The notes: generated from the sequence alone by a model not told the origin. DNA of 64,000 bases from Marinomonas rhodophyticola (GCF_026113935.1 NZ_JAPEUL010000004.1:1-64000), one strand, 5' to 3'. Positions 42,814 to 54,928 are shown, counted from the stretch's first letter. Made by a program: numbers and translations.

Positions 42814-45800
42814 GTGCACTTATTAGCAGCCAAACCGGGTGGCTTTGTTGACGACGAAGGGATTGTCGATCTTGGGCAAACTCCTGCAGAGACTCGTCAT
42901 TCTGGCCGCAGCGGATAGTGTGCTTGGTGCGCTGGGCAGTGCGCTTGATCAGATCATTGCTTTTTATGGCACCGATGATGGATGGGACATCACGCGATTA
43001 CCGAGTGTTCGTCTCGCCAATTGGATGCAGCTGATTAAGCCTGCCGCTTTCGACTTGTATGAACATAAAGTGCTTGATCACGCTAAGGTTGTCGTCGTTT
43101 CTCTACTTGGCGGGGAGCACTATTGGACGTATGGTTTTCAGCGTTTGCAGGAGTGGGCACAAGCCAAAGCGGGGCGAACTTTAATTTTTGTTCCGGTGAT
43201 GAGGCCCATGATCCTTCTCTCACCTATGCTTCTAATGCCAGTCCAGAAGACTGTCACCGAGTGTGGCGCTACTTGCGTGAAAGTGGGCAAATAAACGCTC
43301 AGCAGTTGTTCTATTTTCTCGCAGAGCGTTACTTTGGAAAGCCTTTTTCTTGGCAAGAGCCAGCCCCTTTGCCCAGTGCGCTAATCTATCATGCAGGTTA
43401 TTCGACGGGGTTTGCTCAGTGGCAGAGCCACTATTCAGAGTCATTAGCAGAAGCTCGTCCTGTCGCTATTCTGGCGTTTTATCGTTCTCATTTACAGAGC
43501 GGTAACACTGCTATGTTTGATGGTCTGATTGAGATTTTAGAGCAAGAAGGGCTGGTACCATTGGTCGTGGCGGTGAGTTCACTAAAAGATGATGTGTCGG
43601 TGGGCCTGATCGAATCATTAGTGGAGCGCACCCAAGCCAAGGTGATTTTAAATACCACGGGCTTCGCGGCGAATCGAGTAGGGAGTCCTGATTTAGCCTC
43701 TGAGCCGACAGATTTTCAGTCGGCTTTTGCGTCGCCGATTCCCGTGTTGCAGTTAATCCTTTCTGGCAGCACTGAAGAGGATTGGCAAGCACAGACCCAA
43801 GGTTTACGCAGTCGTGATGTGGCCATGCAAATTGTCTTACCAGAAATGGATGGACGTATTATTACTCGCGCGTTGAGTTTTAAGGCTTCGAGTCATTATA
43901 ACGACATTGCTCAAGTCGATTTAGTTCGCTACGAGTTGCATGAAGAACGTGCGCGTTTTGTGGCTCAGCTGGCTAAACGTTTTGCCATTTTAGCCAGTAA
44001 ACCCAACCATCAAAAACGCATCGCTTTTGTGTTAGCCAATTACCCAACTAAAGATGGCCGTATCGGTAATGGCGTAGGCTTGGACACACCTGCGTCCTCG
44101 GTAAATTTATTAAAAGCTTTAGAAGCTGCTGGTTATCCTATCGACAATATTCCTGAGCATGGCAATGCCTTGATCGAAGAATTACTCGGTGCGGTTACCA
44201 ACAACCCCAGCACCTTGCATGAACGTGGTTGCTGGCAAAGCCTCGCCTTGGAAGAGTATTTAGAATATTTTTATCAGCTGCCGCTGGAATGCCAAAACGC
44301 TGTTTGGGGGCGCTGAAATTACCTCAGAAGAGGATCACAAATGCCGCGAGCAAAACGGTCAACGTCGTATGATGTTGGCAGGGATTCGCTTAGGGGAAAC
44401 CTTTGTGGGGATTCAGCCCGCTCGCGGTTTTAACTTAGATCTCGCCGCGAATTATCATGATCCAGACTTGATTCCGCCGCACAGCTATTTGGCGTTTTAT
44501 TTTTGGTTGCGCCATGTGTATCAGGTGGATGCTTTTGTTCATGTGGGCAAACATGGCAATCTTGAATGGTTGCCTGGCAAAGGTACCGCTTTATCGGCGT
44601 CTTGCTGGCCAGATATTGCTCTTGGCCCGATGCCACATTTTTATCCTTTTATTGTCAACGATCCTGGGAAGGTGCGCAGGCTAAGCGCCGCACGCAAGCG
44701 GTGATTATTGATCATCTTATGCCACCCATGACTCGCGCTGAAACCTATGGCGACATGGCTGAGCTAGAAAATCTTGTGGATGAATACTACCAAGCCATGG
44801 GCATGGATGTGCGCCGCGAAACCTGGCTGCGTGGGCAAATTCTTGAAAAAGTTCAATCCACACATTTGCTTGAAGAGTTGACAGGAGTGCAGGCGGATAA
44901 CGCAGAATCTGTGCTGGAAGGCCTAGACACCTATTTGTGTGAGATAAAAGAAGCACAAATTCGTCACGGTTTGCATCGACTAGGAGAGCTGCCAGAGGAC
45001 GATAAACTCGCTGATACGCTGGTGGCTTTATTGCGTCTGCCACGTGGTAGCGAAATTACCAGTCAAGGTATTTTACATGCGTTAGTCAAAGATCTGTCGT
45101 TAGAGCAAGATGACTTTGATCCTATGAAAAGTGAGCGAATGCCTTGGTTAGGGGATAAACCCGAACGTTTGTTGTCGGTCAGCGAACTGGCTTGGCGTAC
45201 CCATGCGGATACTAAAGAGCGTTTAGAGTTATTAGCCAAATCGTTGGTGTTGAGCCATGTTATTGGTGACGATTCTACAGACGAGTTAGCTGTAACATTG
45301 CCTCAAACAGCGACTTTATTGGCGCACAGTAAAAAATGTTTATTCGTTGCCTTACAACAAAGTGCTCACGATGAAATTCAAGCTTTGCTGATTGGTTTGG
45401 CGGGCGGTTTTATTCCTCCTGGCCCAAGTGGTGCACCGACTCGTGGACGACTGGATACTTTGCCAACAGGGCGCAACTTTTTTTCCGTCGATAATCGTGC
45501 TATTCCGTCTCCCGCTGCTTGGGCGATAGGTCAGCAATCGGCAGATGCTCTGATCCAGCGTCATTTACAAGAGCATGGTGATTATCCGGAAAACCTTGGT
45601 TTGTCTGTATGGGGAACGGCGACTATGCGAACGGGCGGTGATGATATTGCCCAAGCGTTTGCTTTGATGGGTGTGCGTCCGATTTGGGCGCCAGGGTCAA
45701 ATCGTGTGACGGATTTTGAGATCCTTTCTTGCATGCAATTAGGTCGGCCACGGGTGGACGTGACCTTGCGTGTTTCTGGTTTTTCCGCGATGCGTTTGCC

Positions 45801-46709
45801 AATGTTATGCGGCTCTATGATGCAGCCGTGCAAGCCATTGCGGCCTATCAAGAACCCGGTACAGGCAATGTGATTCGCGCCAATGTGGAGGCGCGTAAAA
45901 GTAAATTACTTGCTCAAGGCATGAATGAAGCTGTGGCGAATCGCCAAGCGACTTATCGTGTATTCGGTAGTAAACCTGGGGCTTATGGCGCGGGGTTGCA
46001 AGGTCTTATTGATGAGCGTTGTTGGGACACCAAAGCGGACCTTGCCGAAGCCTATGTGAACTGGGGCGGTTATGCTTATGGCTCTTATAACGATAACGCT
46101 GATTATGATGGTGTTAAGAATAATGGAGAAGGCGTTGAAGCAAAAGCGGCGTTTATTGAGCGCTTGTCACAACTGGATGCAGTGGTGCAAAACCAAGACA
46201 ATCGTGAGCATGATATTCTCGATTCAGATGATTATTATCAGTTCCAAGGCGGCATGACGAATGCGGTCACTGAGTTTAGTGGTCAAGCACCGAGCGTTTA
46301 TCATAGTGACCATTCCAATCCGAGTTCGCCAAAAATTCGCACTTTAAAAGAAGAGCTGAATCGTGTGGTGCGTTCGCGAGTATTGAATCCTAAATGGATC
46401 GAAGCCATGCAGACCCATGGTTACAAAGGGGCGTTTGAAATGACCGCCACGGTGGATTATTTATTTGCTTACGATGCGACCACCGATCTGGTAGCGGATT
46501 ATCAATACGAGCAGGTGACGGATAGATTGTTGCTTGACCCAGACAATCAGGCCTTTATGCGCGATAATAATCCTCATGCACTCGAAGAAATGGGTGAACG
46601 CTTATTAGAAGCCATACAGCGTGGCATGTGGCAAAATGCCGATGCGCATCGAGAAAAAATTCAATCCTTGTTGCTTGATTTAGATCAGCAACAAGAACAA
46701 CGTCAGTGA
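42814..46709 (+). CDS. cobN: Cobaltochelatase subunit CobN (five frame breaks)
   Basis: CobN is the large subunit of the aerobic ATP-dependent cobaltochelatase, about 1298 residues. The start is GTG 42814 (MHLLAAKPGGFVDDEGIVDLGQTPAE) behind GGAG. Breaks, in order: extra base in GAGACTC (42889-42895); one base missing in TTCCGG (about 43194); extra G in GGGGG (44306-44310); one G missing near 44667; one T missing near 45784. With these repaired, the segments GNGVGLDTPAS, VHVGKHGNLEWLPGKG, IVNDPGEGAQAKRRTQAVI, FIPPGPSGAPTRGRLDTLPTGRNFFSVD and WGGYAYG join up as in CobN. The partner subunits CobS and CobT are not in the window. Confidence 0.92.
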
Positions 46710-46792
46710 TCTTGGGCAGAAGATCGCTTGTAACCTGGCTGGTAGTGTCTACACTCACTATCAGCTAAGACGATTCAAAGTAGAGAGAAATA

Positions 46793-48035
46793 ATGAGCAA
46801 TAAAGAACAGGCCAAAAAGGGCATTATGATTTGTGGTCACGGCAGTCGCGATAAAGACGCAGAGCGCGAATTTGGTCTTGTGGCGAAAGGGCTTAAAGAG
46901 CGTTTCCCTGACTTGCCTGTCGAGTATGGATTTTTAGAATTTTCAGCACCGAATATTCACATGGGCTTAGACAGTCTCGTTAGCCAAGGTGTGGAAGAGA
47001 TTTATGCCGTCCACTGGTATGTTATTCGCCGCAACGCATGCGAAAAATGATATACCCTCCGTCTTGACTACCTATGAAGAAAAACATCCGGGTCTTCATA
47101 TCACTTATGGTCGTGAATTGGGGTTGCAAGATGACATGATCGAAGCGTTTCAAGCGCGTATCTATGAATCATTGGGCCTTGATCCCGATCATCCACCAAA
47201 AAACCTATACGACACTCTATTGGTGGTGGTTGGTCGCGGTACCTCTGATACCTCCGCCAATGCTGAAGCCGCAAAGTTAACGCGTATTGTTAATGAAAAC
47301 ATGGGATTTGGTTGGGCAGATACTGTCTATTCTGGTGTGACTTACCCGTCTGTTGGCGTGGGCCTTGAAAAGCTTATGAAGCTTGGCTTTAAACGCATTG
47401 TTGTCGCGCCCTATTTCTTATTTACTGGTCGCCTGATCAAGCGTATTCAAGGTTATGTTGACAAGGTGGCGCAAGAAAATCCAGAAGTAACTTTCGTTCA
47501 AACGCCTTATTTGAATGATCATCCTCGTGTTATTGATGCCTTTCAAAACCGCGTGGAAGAAATTATGCAGGGCGAATTGCAGACAGGGGAAGAAACGCTA
47601 ATGAACTCCTTCAAGCGCCGTCTTGCTGCAGGCGAAGTGGATGTGCATCATCACCATGCCGAATTTGTCGATCCGCAGGACGACACGCAAGGCTTGTCTG
47701 AGTTTGATCTAAAGCACGCGGTTATTTCAATGGGGGAAGTGCCCAGTATTAGTGTGTTGAAAAATCACACTCACGACCATGGTCACGGTCATAGCCATTC
47801 TCATGGTCATAGCCATTCTCATGGGCATAGTCATTCCCATGGTCACTCCCACGATCATAGTCATGGACACTCGCACGGTGTGTACAAGCACATTGGCCAC
47901 CCAATGGGACCGCGAACCATGATTGGCGAGGGGGTTTGTTGCTGCTTTATGAGCCAGTTTACCGATGAGATCTTGGAAGAAGAGAAAGACAGAATCGACG
48001 GTGATTGCACCAAAACGGCGTTTGCTCACCGTTGA
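46793..48035 (+). CDS. cbiX: CbiX-type sirohydrochlorin cobaltochelatase with His-rich tail (frameshifted as given)
   Basis: CbiX inserts cobalt into sirohydrochlorin without ATP. About 413 residues with two CbiX repeats: GIMICGHGSRDKDA then LVVVGRGTSDTSANAEA. A C-terminal extension has HHHH (47647-47661), a long His/Gly/Ser tract (47766-47878) and a Cys-rich end with CCC and a further Cys. Long CbiX forms of Bacillus also have a His-rich part and an Fe-S cluster at the end, so a similar role is plausible. The frame breaks near 47014 (GTCCACTGG); removing one base gives AVPGMLFAATHAKNDIPS. Confidence 0.85.
47766..47878 (+). repeat. 18-base tandem repeat coding the His-rich tract
   Basis: Imperfect repeats of about 18 bases with core CATAGCCATTCTCATGGT. 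They encode His-Ser/Gly-His runs within the CbiX-type gene. Confidence 0.7.
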
Positions 48036-48087
48036 GTTCTCTGAGTACTTCACTGAGTTTTCTGAGCGATAATGGCAATCTAAATAC

Positions 48088-48119
48088 GAAAAAGCCAGCT
48101 GGCTAGCTGGCTTTTTTTT
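48088..48119. terminator. Bidirectional terminator
   Basis: AGCCAGCT-GGCT-AGCTGGCT with A on the left and T8 on the right. It ends cbiX and the convergent lipoprotein gene. Confidence 0.88.
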
Positions 48120-48139
48120 GTGCGCTAATTGAGCATGTT

Positions 48140-49288
48140 TTATTTTTTGGCTAGGGCATCAGCCAATGCTTTTTTCATGTCTTCTAGATTGTTAGTCAGT
48201 GTGCTGATTTTTTCTTCTAGTAAAACGGAATAGTTTTTCTGATCTTTTAGTTCCTTACGAAGCTGTTGTTGTGCTTGAATGGACGCTTCTTGACCTTTTA
48301 GGTTGGTCTCTATAAAGCTAACCAATTCTTTGCCTTGCGCTTCAAAAGCGAGGTCTCTACGGTCGTCAGCATTAAGCGCATTGCTGATGGAAAGTAACAC
48401 TTTTTCATAGCCGACAATGTAGTCTTCATAATCTTTTGGTTGAATAGTCTTTAGCTTTTTAACGGCTTGGGTGATCTGTTTTGCTCGATTCACTGCGAAC
48501 ATAACGTTTTCACCTTGGCGTTTGATGTCGTCTATTGCTCTTGGCTGTGTTGCAGCAAAAGCCGTTGCTGCCGTCAGTGCTGTCATGGCTTGAGAAAGTG
48601 ATTTAGGCGCATGCTGAGTCGCGTCTGTTTTCATCAGCTTATCTAGCGCATTTTTGGCATCAGTAAGGTAAATAGCCGTCACCGTTTTTACTTCAAGTGC
48701 ACGCATCTTAGCGACAAGTGCTGGTTGGGCGCTTACAGCCGCTTGAGCTTTATTATTCGCGATCTGGTCAACAAGTTTTTTAAGGTTGTCTTCCAGTTCT
48801 TGCGCGGCGCCAGGGAAGTATTGTTTCGCATTTAGGGTTTTGAGCTGAGCACGATAATCAAAGGCTTCTGGTAAGGTTGATTGCGCCTTGGTTTTTAGGT
48901 TAACCGCGTTGGTCATGTGCTCGTTAAATGTTTTGATGGCGCTATTTGCGGTCTCAAGATAGGTGGTTGAACCAAAAAAGCTTGTGCTAGTGTTTGCTTT
49001 AGATGGATCAAATTCAAATTTAGAATAGTTCTCTTTTGCTTCAGCTAAAGCCTTTTTCGCTTGCTCTATATCTTGAGTGGCGAACCAAGGCAGTTCGTTT
49101 TCTGTGCCTTTTGCCAAGCTTTTGTCTGCATTATCGATGGCTTGCTTGAGTTCATTGATCTGAATGATGGTTTGCGAATATTTTGCGTCTGCGGCCAAAT
49201 TGGCAGCGGAATCAGGATTTGATGCACAACCGGCAAGTGTTAATGAAATTACAGCCGTGATAGCTGCAATTTTGAGTTGCTGTTTCAT
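48140..49288 (-). CDS. Lipoprotein of unknown function, helical
   Basis: The 382-residue protein has a signal peptide with lipobox LTLAGC (Cys21), then a long run of Ala-, Lys-, Gln- and Glu-rich helices, ending in a coiled coil at about 335-380. It has no catalytic motif that I can see. The pattern suggests a periplasmic structural or tethering role, anchored to a membrane by its lipid. It is monocistronic, convergent with cbiX. Confidence 0.75.
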   Translation of the reverse strand: MKQQLKIAAITAVISLTLAGCASNPDSAANLAADAKYSQTIIQINELKQAIDNADKSLAKGTENELPWFATQDIEQAKKALAEAKENYSKFEFDPSKANTSTSFFGSTTYLETANSAIKTFNEHMTNAVNLKTKAQSTLPEAFDYRAQLKTLNAKQYFPGAAQELEDNLKKLVDQIANNKAQAAVSAQPALVAKMRALEVKTVTAIYLTDAKNALDKLMKTDATQHAPKSLSQAMTALTAATAFAATQPRAIDDIKRQGENVMFAVNRAKQITQAVKKLKTIQPKDYEDYIVGYEKVLLSISNALNADDRRDLAFEAQGKELVSFIETNLKGQEASIQAQQQLRKELKDQKNYSVLLEEKISTLTNNLEDMKKALADALAKK

Positions 49289-49452
49289 TATGGAAGTTCC
49301 TTTGAGAGAGAATCTCAGATGGGTGGATTTTGGCGTATTGTATGGGCTTTATTGAGATTACGTAAGTAGAGGCGAGAGAAATAAAATGGGTATTTATAAG
49401 AATAAATATCAGCGCTCCTCTTGCTAGAAAAGCGCCGATATGAATGAGATTA

Positions 49453-50690
49453 TTAGAGGGTAAAAGGGCGGTCGCCGTTTTCGTCTTTAATGCGAGTTGG
49501 CAAGCCCATCTCGTTTAACAAACCTAGGAAAGGTTTAGGATCCAGCTGCTCAACGTTACGCATTTCTTTTGCATCCCACGTGCCGTTTGCAACAAGAATG
49601 GCGGCGGCAACAGGAGGAACACCAGCCGTATAAGAGATGCCTTGGCTACCGACTTCGTTATAAGCGTCTTTATGGTCGGCAACATTGTAGATAAAGATCT
49701 CTTTGTCCTGACCGTCTTTTTTCCCTTTGATCACGTCACCAATGCACGTTTTGCCTGTGTAAGCTGGGGCAAGTGAAGATGGGTCAGGCAGTACGGCTTT
49801 GACCACTTTAAGAGGAACCACTTCTAGGCCTTCTGCCGTTGTAACAGGTTGTTCAGAGAGTAAACCTAAATTTTTAAGTATCGTGAAGACATTAATATAA
49901 TGTTCACCAAATCCCATCCAAAAACGTACGTTTGGTACATTGAGATTTTGTGAAAGTGAATGCACTTCATCGTGGCCTGTCATGTAAGTCGTTTGAGTGC
50001 CGACGACAGGAAGGTCGTCAGTACGGCTGATTTCAAACATGCTATTTTCTTGCCATGCGCTGTTTTGCCATGAGTAGACCCGTCCGGTAAATTCACGGAA
50101 GTTAATTTCTGGGTCAAAGTTTGTGGCGAAGTATTTACCATGGCTACCAGCGTTCACGTCGATGATGTCAATGGAGTCAACGGAGTCTAAGTAGTCGTTA
50201 TAAGCAAGCGCGGCGTAAGCATTGACTACGCCTGGATCAAAACCTACACCTAAGATCGCGGTAATGCCTTTTGCTTTACAGGCGTCACGACGTTTCCACT
50301 CGTAATTGGCATACCAAGGTGGTGTTTCGCAAATTTTGTTTGGGTCTTCATGGATGGCGGTGTCTAAATAAGCCGCACCCGTTTCCATGCAAGCTTCAAG
50401 TACAGACATATTAACGAAAGCAGACCCTACGTTAATGACGATTTGTGATTCGGTTTCTTGAATCAATTTAATCGTTGCTGGCACGTCAAGAGCGTCTAGG
50501 GCGAATGCTTGAATGCGGCCCTCTACCTTCAAGCTGCCTTTGTCGAGGACACTGGCTACAATATCGTCGCATTTCGTAACGCTGCGCGAAGCAATTGCGA
50601 TATTGCCCAGTGTGTCATTGTGTTGGGCGCATTTATGTGCCACAACTCGTGCCACGCCTCCGCCGCCAATAATGAGGACATTTTTTTCAT
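49453..50690 (-). CDS. Carboxynorspermidine/saccharopine dehydrogenase-family enzyme (frameshifted as given)
   Basis: This NADP-dependent reductase of about 412 residues would join aspartate semialdehyde to a diamine, giving carboxy(nor)spermidine. ATG 50690 gives MKK, and adding one A to the seven-A run (plus-strand T run 50681-50687) continues to NVLIIGGGGVARVV, a normal dinucleotide loop. The GVGFDPGVVNAYAA and GSQGISYTAGVPP stretches are family marks. NspC, which decarboxylates its product, lies just upstream on the same strand, 38 bases away. The usual name in Vibrio is CANSDH. Confidence 0.88.
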
Positions 50691-50727
50691 AGTAACACTA
50701 TCTCCAAAGTATTTTGTTGAAACAGAA

Positions 50728-51825
50728 TTAGGATAGATTCTGTTCAAAATCGTTGTAGCCGAATTCCCTGACAAGTTCGATGCTGCCATCCAATTGGCGT
50801 ATGGCAATAGACGGCATCTTAACACCGTTAAACCAGTTCTTTTTCACCATGGTGTAACCTGCGGCGTCTTGGAAAGAAAGACGATCACCCACTTGTAATG
50901 CTTTGTTGAATTTAAATTCACCGAAAATATCGCCCGCTAAACAAGACTTGCCACAAATCATGTATTCATGTTCGCCATCACAAGGTGCCATTTTGGCGTT
51001 TTCACGATAGATCAGTAGATCCAGCATATGCGCTTCAATAGAGCTATCAACAACAGCCAAGTTTTTACCGTTAAATAAGGTATCTAATACCGTGACCTCT
51101 AAGGTTGTGCTCTTCGTAATGCTGGCTTCGCCAGGTTCTAGGTACACTTGAATGCCGTATTGTTCGGCAAAGCGTTTTAAGCGTTGGCAGAACTTATCAA
51201 TAGGGTAACCTTCACCTGTAAAGTGAATGCCGCCACCTAGGCTCACCCATTGTACTTTTTGGATTAAATGGCCAAAGCGTTCTTCAATGAGAGTCAGCAT
51301 CTCATCAAAGCGTTCGAAGCTGTTGTTCTCACAATTGTTGTGGAACATAAAACCAGAAATGTCGTTGATCACTGTGGCGATTTTTTCTGGATCCCATTCA
51401 CCAAGACGGCTAAATGGGCGTGCAGGGTCGGCAATCAAAAACTCAGATGTACTGACTTGCGGGTTGACTCGCAAACCACGAGTTTTGTCTTTACTGGCTT
51501 CTTTAAAACGATTGAATTGGCCTATAGAGTTGAAAATGATCTTGTCTGAGTGCGCTAATACTTCTTCAATTTCATCGTCTGAATAGGCCACGCTATAGGC
51601 ATGGGTTTCGCCTTGAAATTTTGTTTTTCCAAGTTTTACTTCGTATAACGACGATGATGTTGTGCCATCCATATACTCTTGCATTAAGTCGAATACCGAC
51701 CAAGTAGCAAAGCATTTCAGCGCCAGTAACGATTTAGCTCCGGACTGTTGACGCACGTAAGCGATCTTCTCTAAATTCTTCAAAAGAGCCGCTTTATCGA
51801 TAAGATAATAAGGTGTCTTGATCAT
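50728..51825 (-). CDS. nspC: Carboxynorspermidine decarboxylase
   Basis: This PLP enzyme of 365 residues decarboxylates carboxynorspermidine or carboxyspermidine, the last step of an alternative polyamine route. PLP Lys lies in LALKCFATWS. VSLGGGIHFTGEGYP (phosphate loop), YLEPGEAS and the CGKSCLAGD motif with the catalytic Cys follow. ATG 51825 gives MIKTPYYLIDKAAL; an earlier frame start adds 21 residues unlike the family. It comes before the dehydrogenase gene, probably in one transcript. Confidence 0.92.
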   Translation of the reverse strand: MIKTPYYLIDKAALLKNLEKIAYVRQQSGAKSLLALKCFATWSVFDLMQEYMDGTTSSSLYEVKLGKTKFQGETHAYSVAYSDDEIEEVLAHSDKIIFNSIGQFNRFKEASKDKTRGLRVNPQVSTSEFLIADPARPFSRLGEWDPEKIATVINDISGFMFHNNCENNSFERFDEMLTLIEERFGHLIQKVQWVSLGGGIHFTGEGYPIDKFCQRLKRFAEQYGIQVYLEPGEASITKSTTLEVTVLDTLFNGKNLAVVDSSIEAHMLDLLIYRENAKMAPCDGEHEYMICGKSCLAGDIFGEFKFNKALQVGDRLSFQDAAGYTMVKKNWFNGVKMPSIAIRQLDGSIELVREFGYNDFEQNLS

Positions 51826-52161
51826 GGCAACCTGCCCGTTAGTCAAAACCGTGTATTCTAGAGCAAAGAAGGGGGCTTTTTCTAGCACGAAAACGTTATA
51901 TTACAGGGCTTTTTGTGACATTTTGACGACTTTTACTGGTCAGTCAGTGTTATGAGTCTTTTGACTCTCTTTTTCAAGCTTTCTAGCGGGTTAGGGAAAA
52001 CCTGTTGTGTATGTATTTGAATTAAGATCAATGATCAGTAATGAATAATAGGTCTCTTGGTGATTTGGCACTATAATCCGCAACCATTGAAGCAGAGCAA
52101 TATGACTATCTGCGTATAGATTGTGAGTGAATTTTTTTAAGTGTATGAGGAACATCTTGGT

Positions 52162-52742
52162 ATGTTGATTTTAATAATGGGGTTGGTGATTTTCTTTTGT
52201 GTGCATTCTGTGCGTTTAGTCGCGCCAGAGTGGCGTGCGTCAAATATGCGACAAAACGGTGCTATGCGTTGGCGTATACGTTTTGGGATGATTACTTTAT
52301 TAGCCACCGCTTTTATTATTATGGGCTATATGCAAATGCGAATGGCACCGGTTTGGTTATGGTTTCCCCCGTTTGGACTCGTCATCTAGCGGGTTTGCTG
52401 ATGTTGGTTGCCTTGTTTTTTGTAGGATCGGCTTTGGTGCCGAATACAACCATGAAAAAGAAAGTTGGTTATCCAATGCTCATCGCCGTAAAAATTTGGG
52501 CGTTTTCGCATTTGATCAGCAATGGTAATTTGGCGGATATTATTGTATTCGGTAGCTTTTTGATTTGGTCTATTGTCAGTTTTGCTATTTATCGTCGTCG
52601 TGATCGAAAAGCAGGCGTGGTTCGTGATCAAGAATCCGGTGTGCAGTTTGACCTAGCGGCTTTTACGTTTGCCATGGTGTCTTGGTTTATCATGGTGTTT
52701 TATCTCCATGAGGCTATTATCGGGGTTTCCCCCTTGGTTTAA
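52162..52742 (+). CDS. NnrU-family membrane protein (frameshifted as given)
   Basis: This integral membrane protein of about 193 residues has five or six helices. It is of the NnrU family, first linked to nitrite and NO reduction but found in many bacteria without it; its exact role is unknown. HSVRLVAPEWR near the start, and WTRHLAGLLML, SHLISNGNLADIIVFGSFLIW after it, are typical. The frame breaks in CCCCC near 52364-52370; a sixth C gives WFPPVWTRHLAG. ATG 52162 is chosen because it begins the first helix. Confidence 0.85.
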
Positions 52743-52756
52743 TGTTAAACAAAAGA

Positions 52757-52793
52757 AAATGCCCTGTTAGCATTAGCTAGCAGGGCATTTTTT
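52757..52793. terminator. Bidirectional terminator
   Basis: The stem AAATGCCCTG/CAGGGCATTT, with further pairing TAGC/GCTA inside, sits between the NnrU gene and the convergent chemoreceptor. Confidence 0.88.
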
Positions 52794-52825
52794 ATGGTAC
52801 GTAAAGCGTCTACGTTTTGAAGTAC

Positions 52826-54736
52826 TTAGGTTCTAAAGTGATTAATGTTTTGTGTCAAATCTTCTGCCAAGCGTTTTAATTCTTCTGCTCGTGACGCACT
52901 TTCTGTTGCCAGAACGACTAATTCAGTCGAGCCTTGCTGAATATCAGAAGTGTTCTTATTGACCTCTGCAGTGACACTGGTTTGCTCTTCGGTTGCTGTG
53001 GCAATTTGTGCCGCTCGATCATTGATCGTGGTGACCGATTGTTGGATTTTATCCAAGCTGTCTTTCGCTTGATTAACGTCCTCTACACTATTATTTGCTC
53101 TGTTATGGCTTAACTGGATTTTGGCAACCGCATCTTTGGTGATGGATTGCAAAGATTCGATCATTTTTTGAATTTCTTCTATCGAGCTGTAAGTTCGTTG
53201 TGATAACACTCGAACTTCATCTGCGACCACAGCAAAACCACGTCCTTGTTCACCGGCCCGCGCGGCTTCAATAGCAGCGTTTAATGCCAATAGGTTGGTC
53301 TGCTCGGCGATGCCAGAGATGGTCGTTAAAATGGTGTTAATACCATCGGCATTTTTGCTCAGATCATTGATGACATAGGCCACTTCTTGGATGTCATCAG
53401 CAAGGGCTCTAATACTGTCTTGGCTTTTTAGAGCTTGTTTTTGACCAACATTACTAGCCGCAACGGCTTCGTCCGCATTCGCAGCCGTATTAGTTGCGTT
53501 GCCAGCAATTTCTTGAGTAGCCTGAGACATCTGATGAATGGCAGTCGCCACCATGGCAATGTTCTGCTGCTGTTCTTCTAGTTTTTGGGCGCTGTTTTGC
53601 GAGGAATCGTAGGCATCGCTCGCTTGTCCTGCTAATTCATGACCAATTTTTTTCAAATGGGACACTGTGTTGTGCAACAAGGCGACAAATTGGTTGAAAT
53701 TGCCGACTAAAACAGCAATTTCGTCTTTGGAACTGGCGGCTAAACGTTGCGTTAAATCGCCGTCTCCCAATGCAATTTGCGCCATACTGTCCGATACTCG
53801 ACGTAAATCTCGTAATAGAAAACGAGTCACTTGAATCACAATCACAGATGCAATCAGTAATAAAATGAACACACCAATGATTAAGCCAGTGCCTAAATTA
53901 ACAAGTGGCGCATTTAATACATCCTGATCCATCATTAGACCTAATACCCAAGGGTTTCCTTGAATGTTGCTGGCGTACATATTGATGTTCTTGCCATCCA
54001 GTTTGAGCTGAGTAAAACTGGCTTGACGTTGTGTTGTAGAAAAGAAGTTTTTATTTAACGCTGGCGATAGTTCAGAGGCGTCTTTCAAAATCAGTTTTCT
54101 ATCTGGGTGAGCAATGATTTTACCATCGCCGTCAAATAGGGTGCTGTAACCTTCGCCAGCCACGTTCATAGCCATGATGGTTTCCATAAGATTGTCTAGA
54201 AATACCAATCCACCAATGGCACCAATAAATTTGCCATTGACGATAATAGGTTCAACAAATGTCATGGAAAGCTGTTGTGTGGACGCTGAAACATAAGGGG
54301 CCGTCACATACGCGTTGTTTTTTGCTTTTGCATCAATGTACCAGCTACGAGTTCGTGGATCATAATCTGCGCTGTTCAAAGAAGGATCGTGCCGATACAT
54401 GGCGCCATTTTCTAATCCTAAAAAAGTCATACCAAAATTTAAGCCAGTTTGGGCTTGTTGAAGAATATTGAGAATGTCTTTTTCATTCACATCGGGGTTT
54501 TCTTGTAAGGAGGCTTCGATTTTCTGCTTCACCGCTTGCATGGTGCTGATTCGATCTGTTGACCAACTATTAATGTAGGTTGAAATGGCCGCGGCTTGCG
54601 AACGGGCTTCGGATTGTATACGTGTATCACTGTCTGTTTTAAAGGCATAAAAAGACACACTGCCGACACTGATGGCAACAATAATCGCCACAATGATTGA
54701 CTGAAGGGTTATTTTGGTTTGCAACGAGAAGTGCAT
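52826..54736 (-). CDS. Methyl-accepting chemotaxis protein with dCache domain
   Basis: This 636-residue chemoreceptor has transmembrane helix 1 at about 12-32 and a periplasmic dCache_1 domain at about 35-285, with YDPRTRSWY followed by TAPYVSAST, a pattern like amino-acid or amine sensing Cache domains. Transmembrane helix 2 lies at about 287-308. A HAMP domain and a signalling hairpin follow, with the tip [32 protein letters not shown] region near 475-510. The ligand is not certain. It is complete. Confidence 0.9.
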   Translation of the reverse strand: MHFSLQTKITLQSIIVAIIVAISVGSVSFYAFKTDSDTRIQSEARSQAAAISTYINSWSTDRISTMQAVKQKIEASLQENPDVNEKDILNILQQAQTGLNFGMTFLGLENGAMYRHDPSLNSADYDPRTRSWYIDAKAKNNAYVTAPYVSASTQQLSMTFVEPIIVNGKFIGAIGGLVFLDNLMETIMAMNVAGEGYSTLFDGDGKIIAHPDRKLILKDASELSPALNKNFFSTTQRQASFTQLKLDGKNINMYASNIQGNPWVLGLMMDQDVLNAPLVNLGTGLIIGVFILLLIASVIVIQVTRFLLRDLRRVSDSMAQIALGDGDLTQRLAASSKDEIAVLVGNFNQFVALLHNTVSHLKKIGHELAGQASDAYDSSQNSAQKLEEQQQNIAMVATAIHQMSQATQEIAGNATNTAANADEAVAASNVGQKQALKSQDSIRALADDIQEVAYVINDLSKNADGINTILTTISGIAEQTNLLALNAAIEAARAGEQGRGFAVVADEVRVLSQRTYSSIEEIQKMIESLQSITKDAVAKIQLSHNRANNSVEDVNQAKDSLDKIQQSVTTINDRAAQIATATEEQTSVTAEVNKNTSDIQQGSTELVVLATESASRAEELKRLAEDLTQNINHFRT

Positions 54737-54928
54737 CTTTTTTCTCCTGGGTATTTTATATAAGAGAGTCTTATTTATATTCTTGTCTAAGTATGTAGTT
54801 ATTCTGCAATTTTCAGTTATTGAGCGTAAGATTTCTAGGACAATACTAAGGGGGAATAGTTTTGATACTTTTGAATCTTTCTGTTATCGTCCGCGCCCCT
54901 TTGATTATCGATATTAGGTATAGAATAA

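Noticed and set aside
42814-46709. cobN as a decayed pseudogene
   Set aside because: All five breaks are one-base changes, the protein between them is well kept and no in-frame nonsense codon remains. Errors explain this better than decay.
46741-46766. Inverted AGTGT...ACACT-like stretch before cbiX as a terminator
   Set aside because: The pairing is short and no T run follows.
47766-47878. CRISPR array or minisatellite
   Set aside because: The repeats are in frame, encode a His-rich metal-binding tract and have no spacers.
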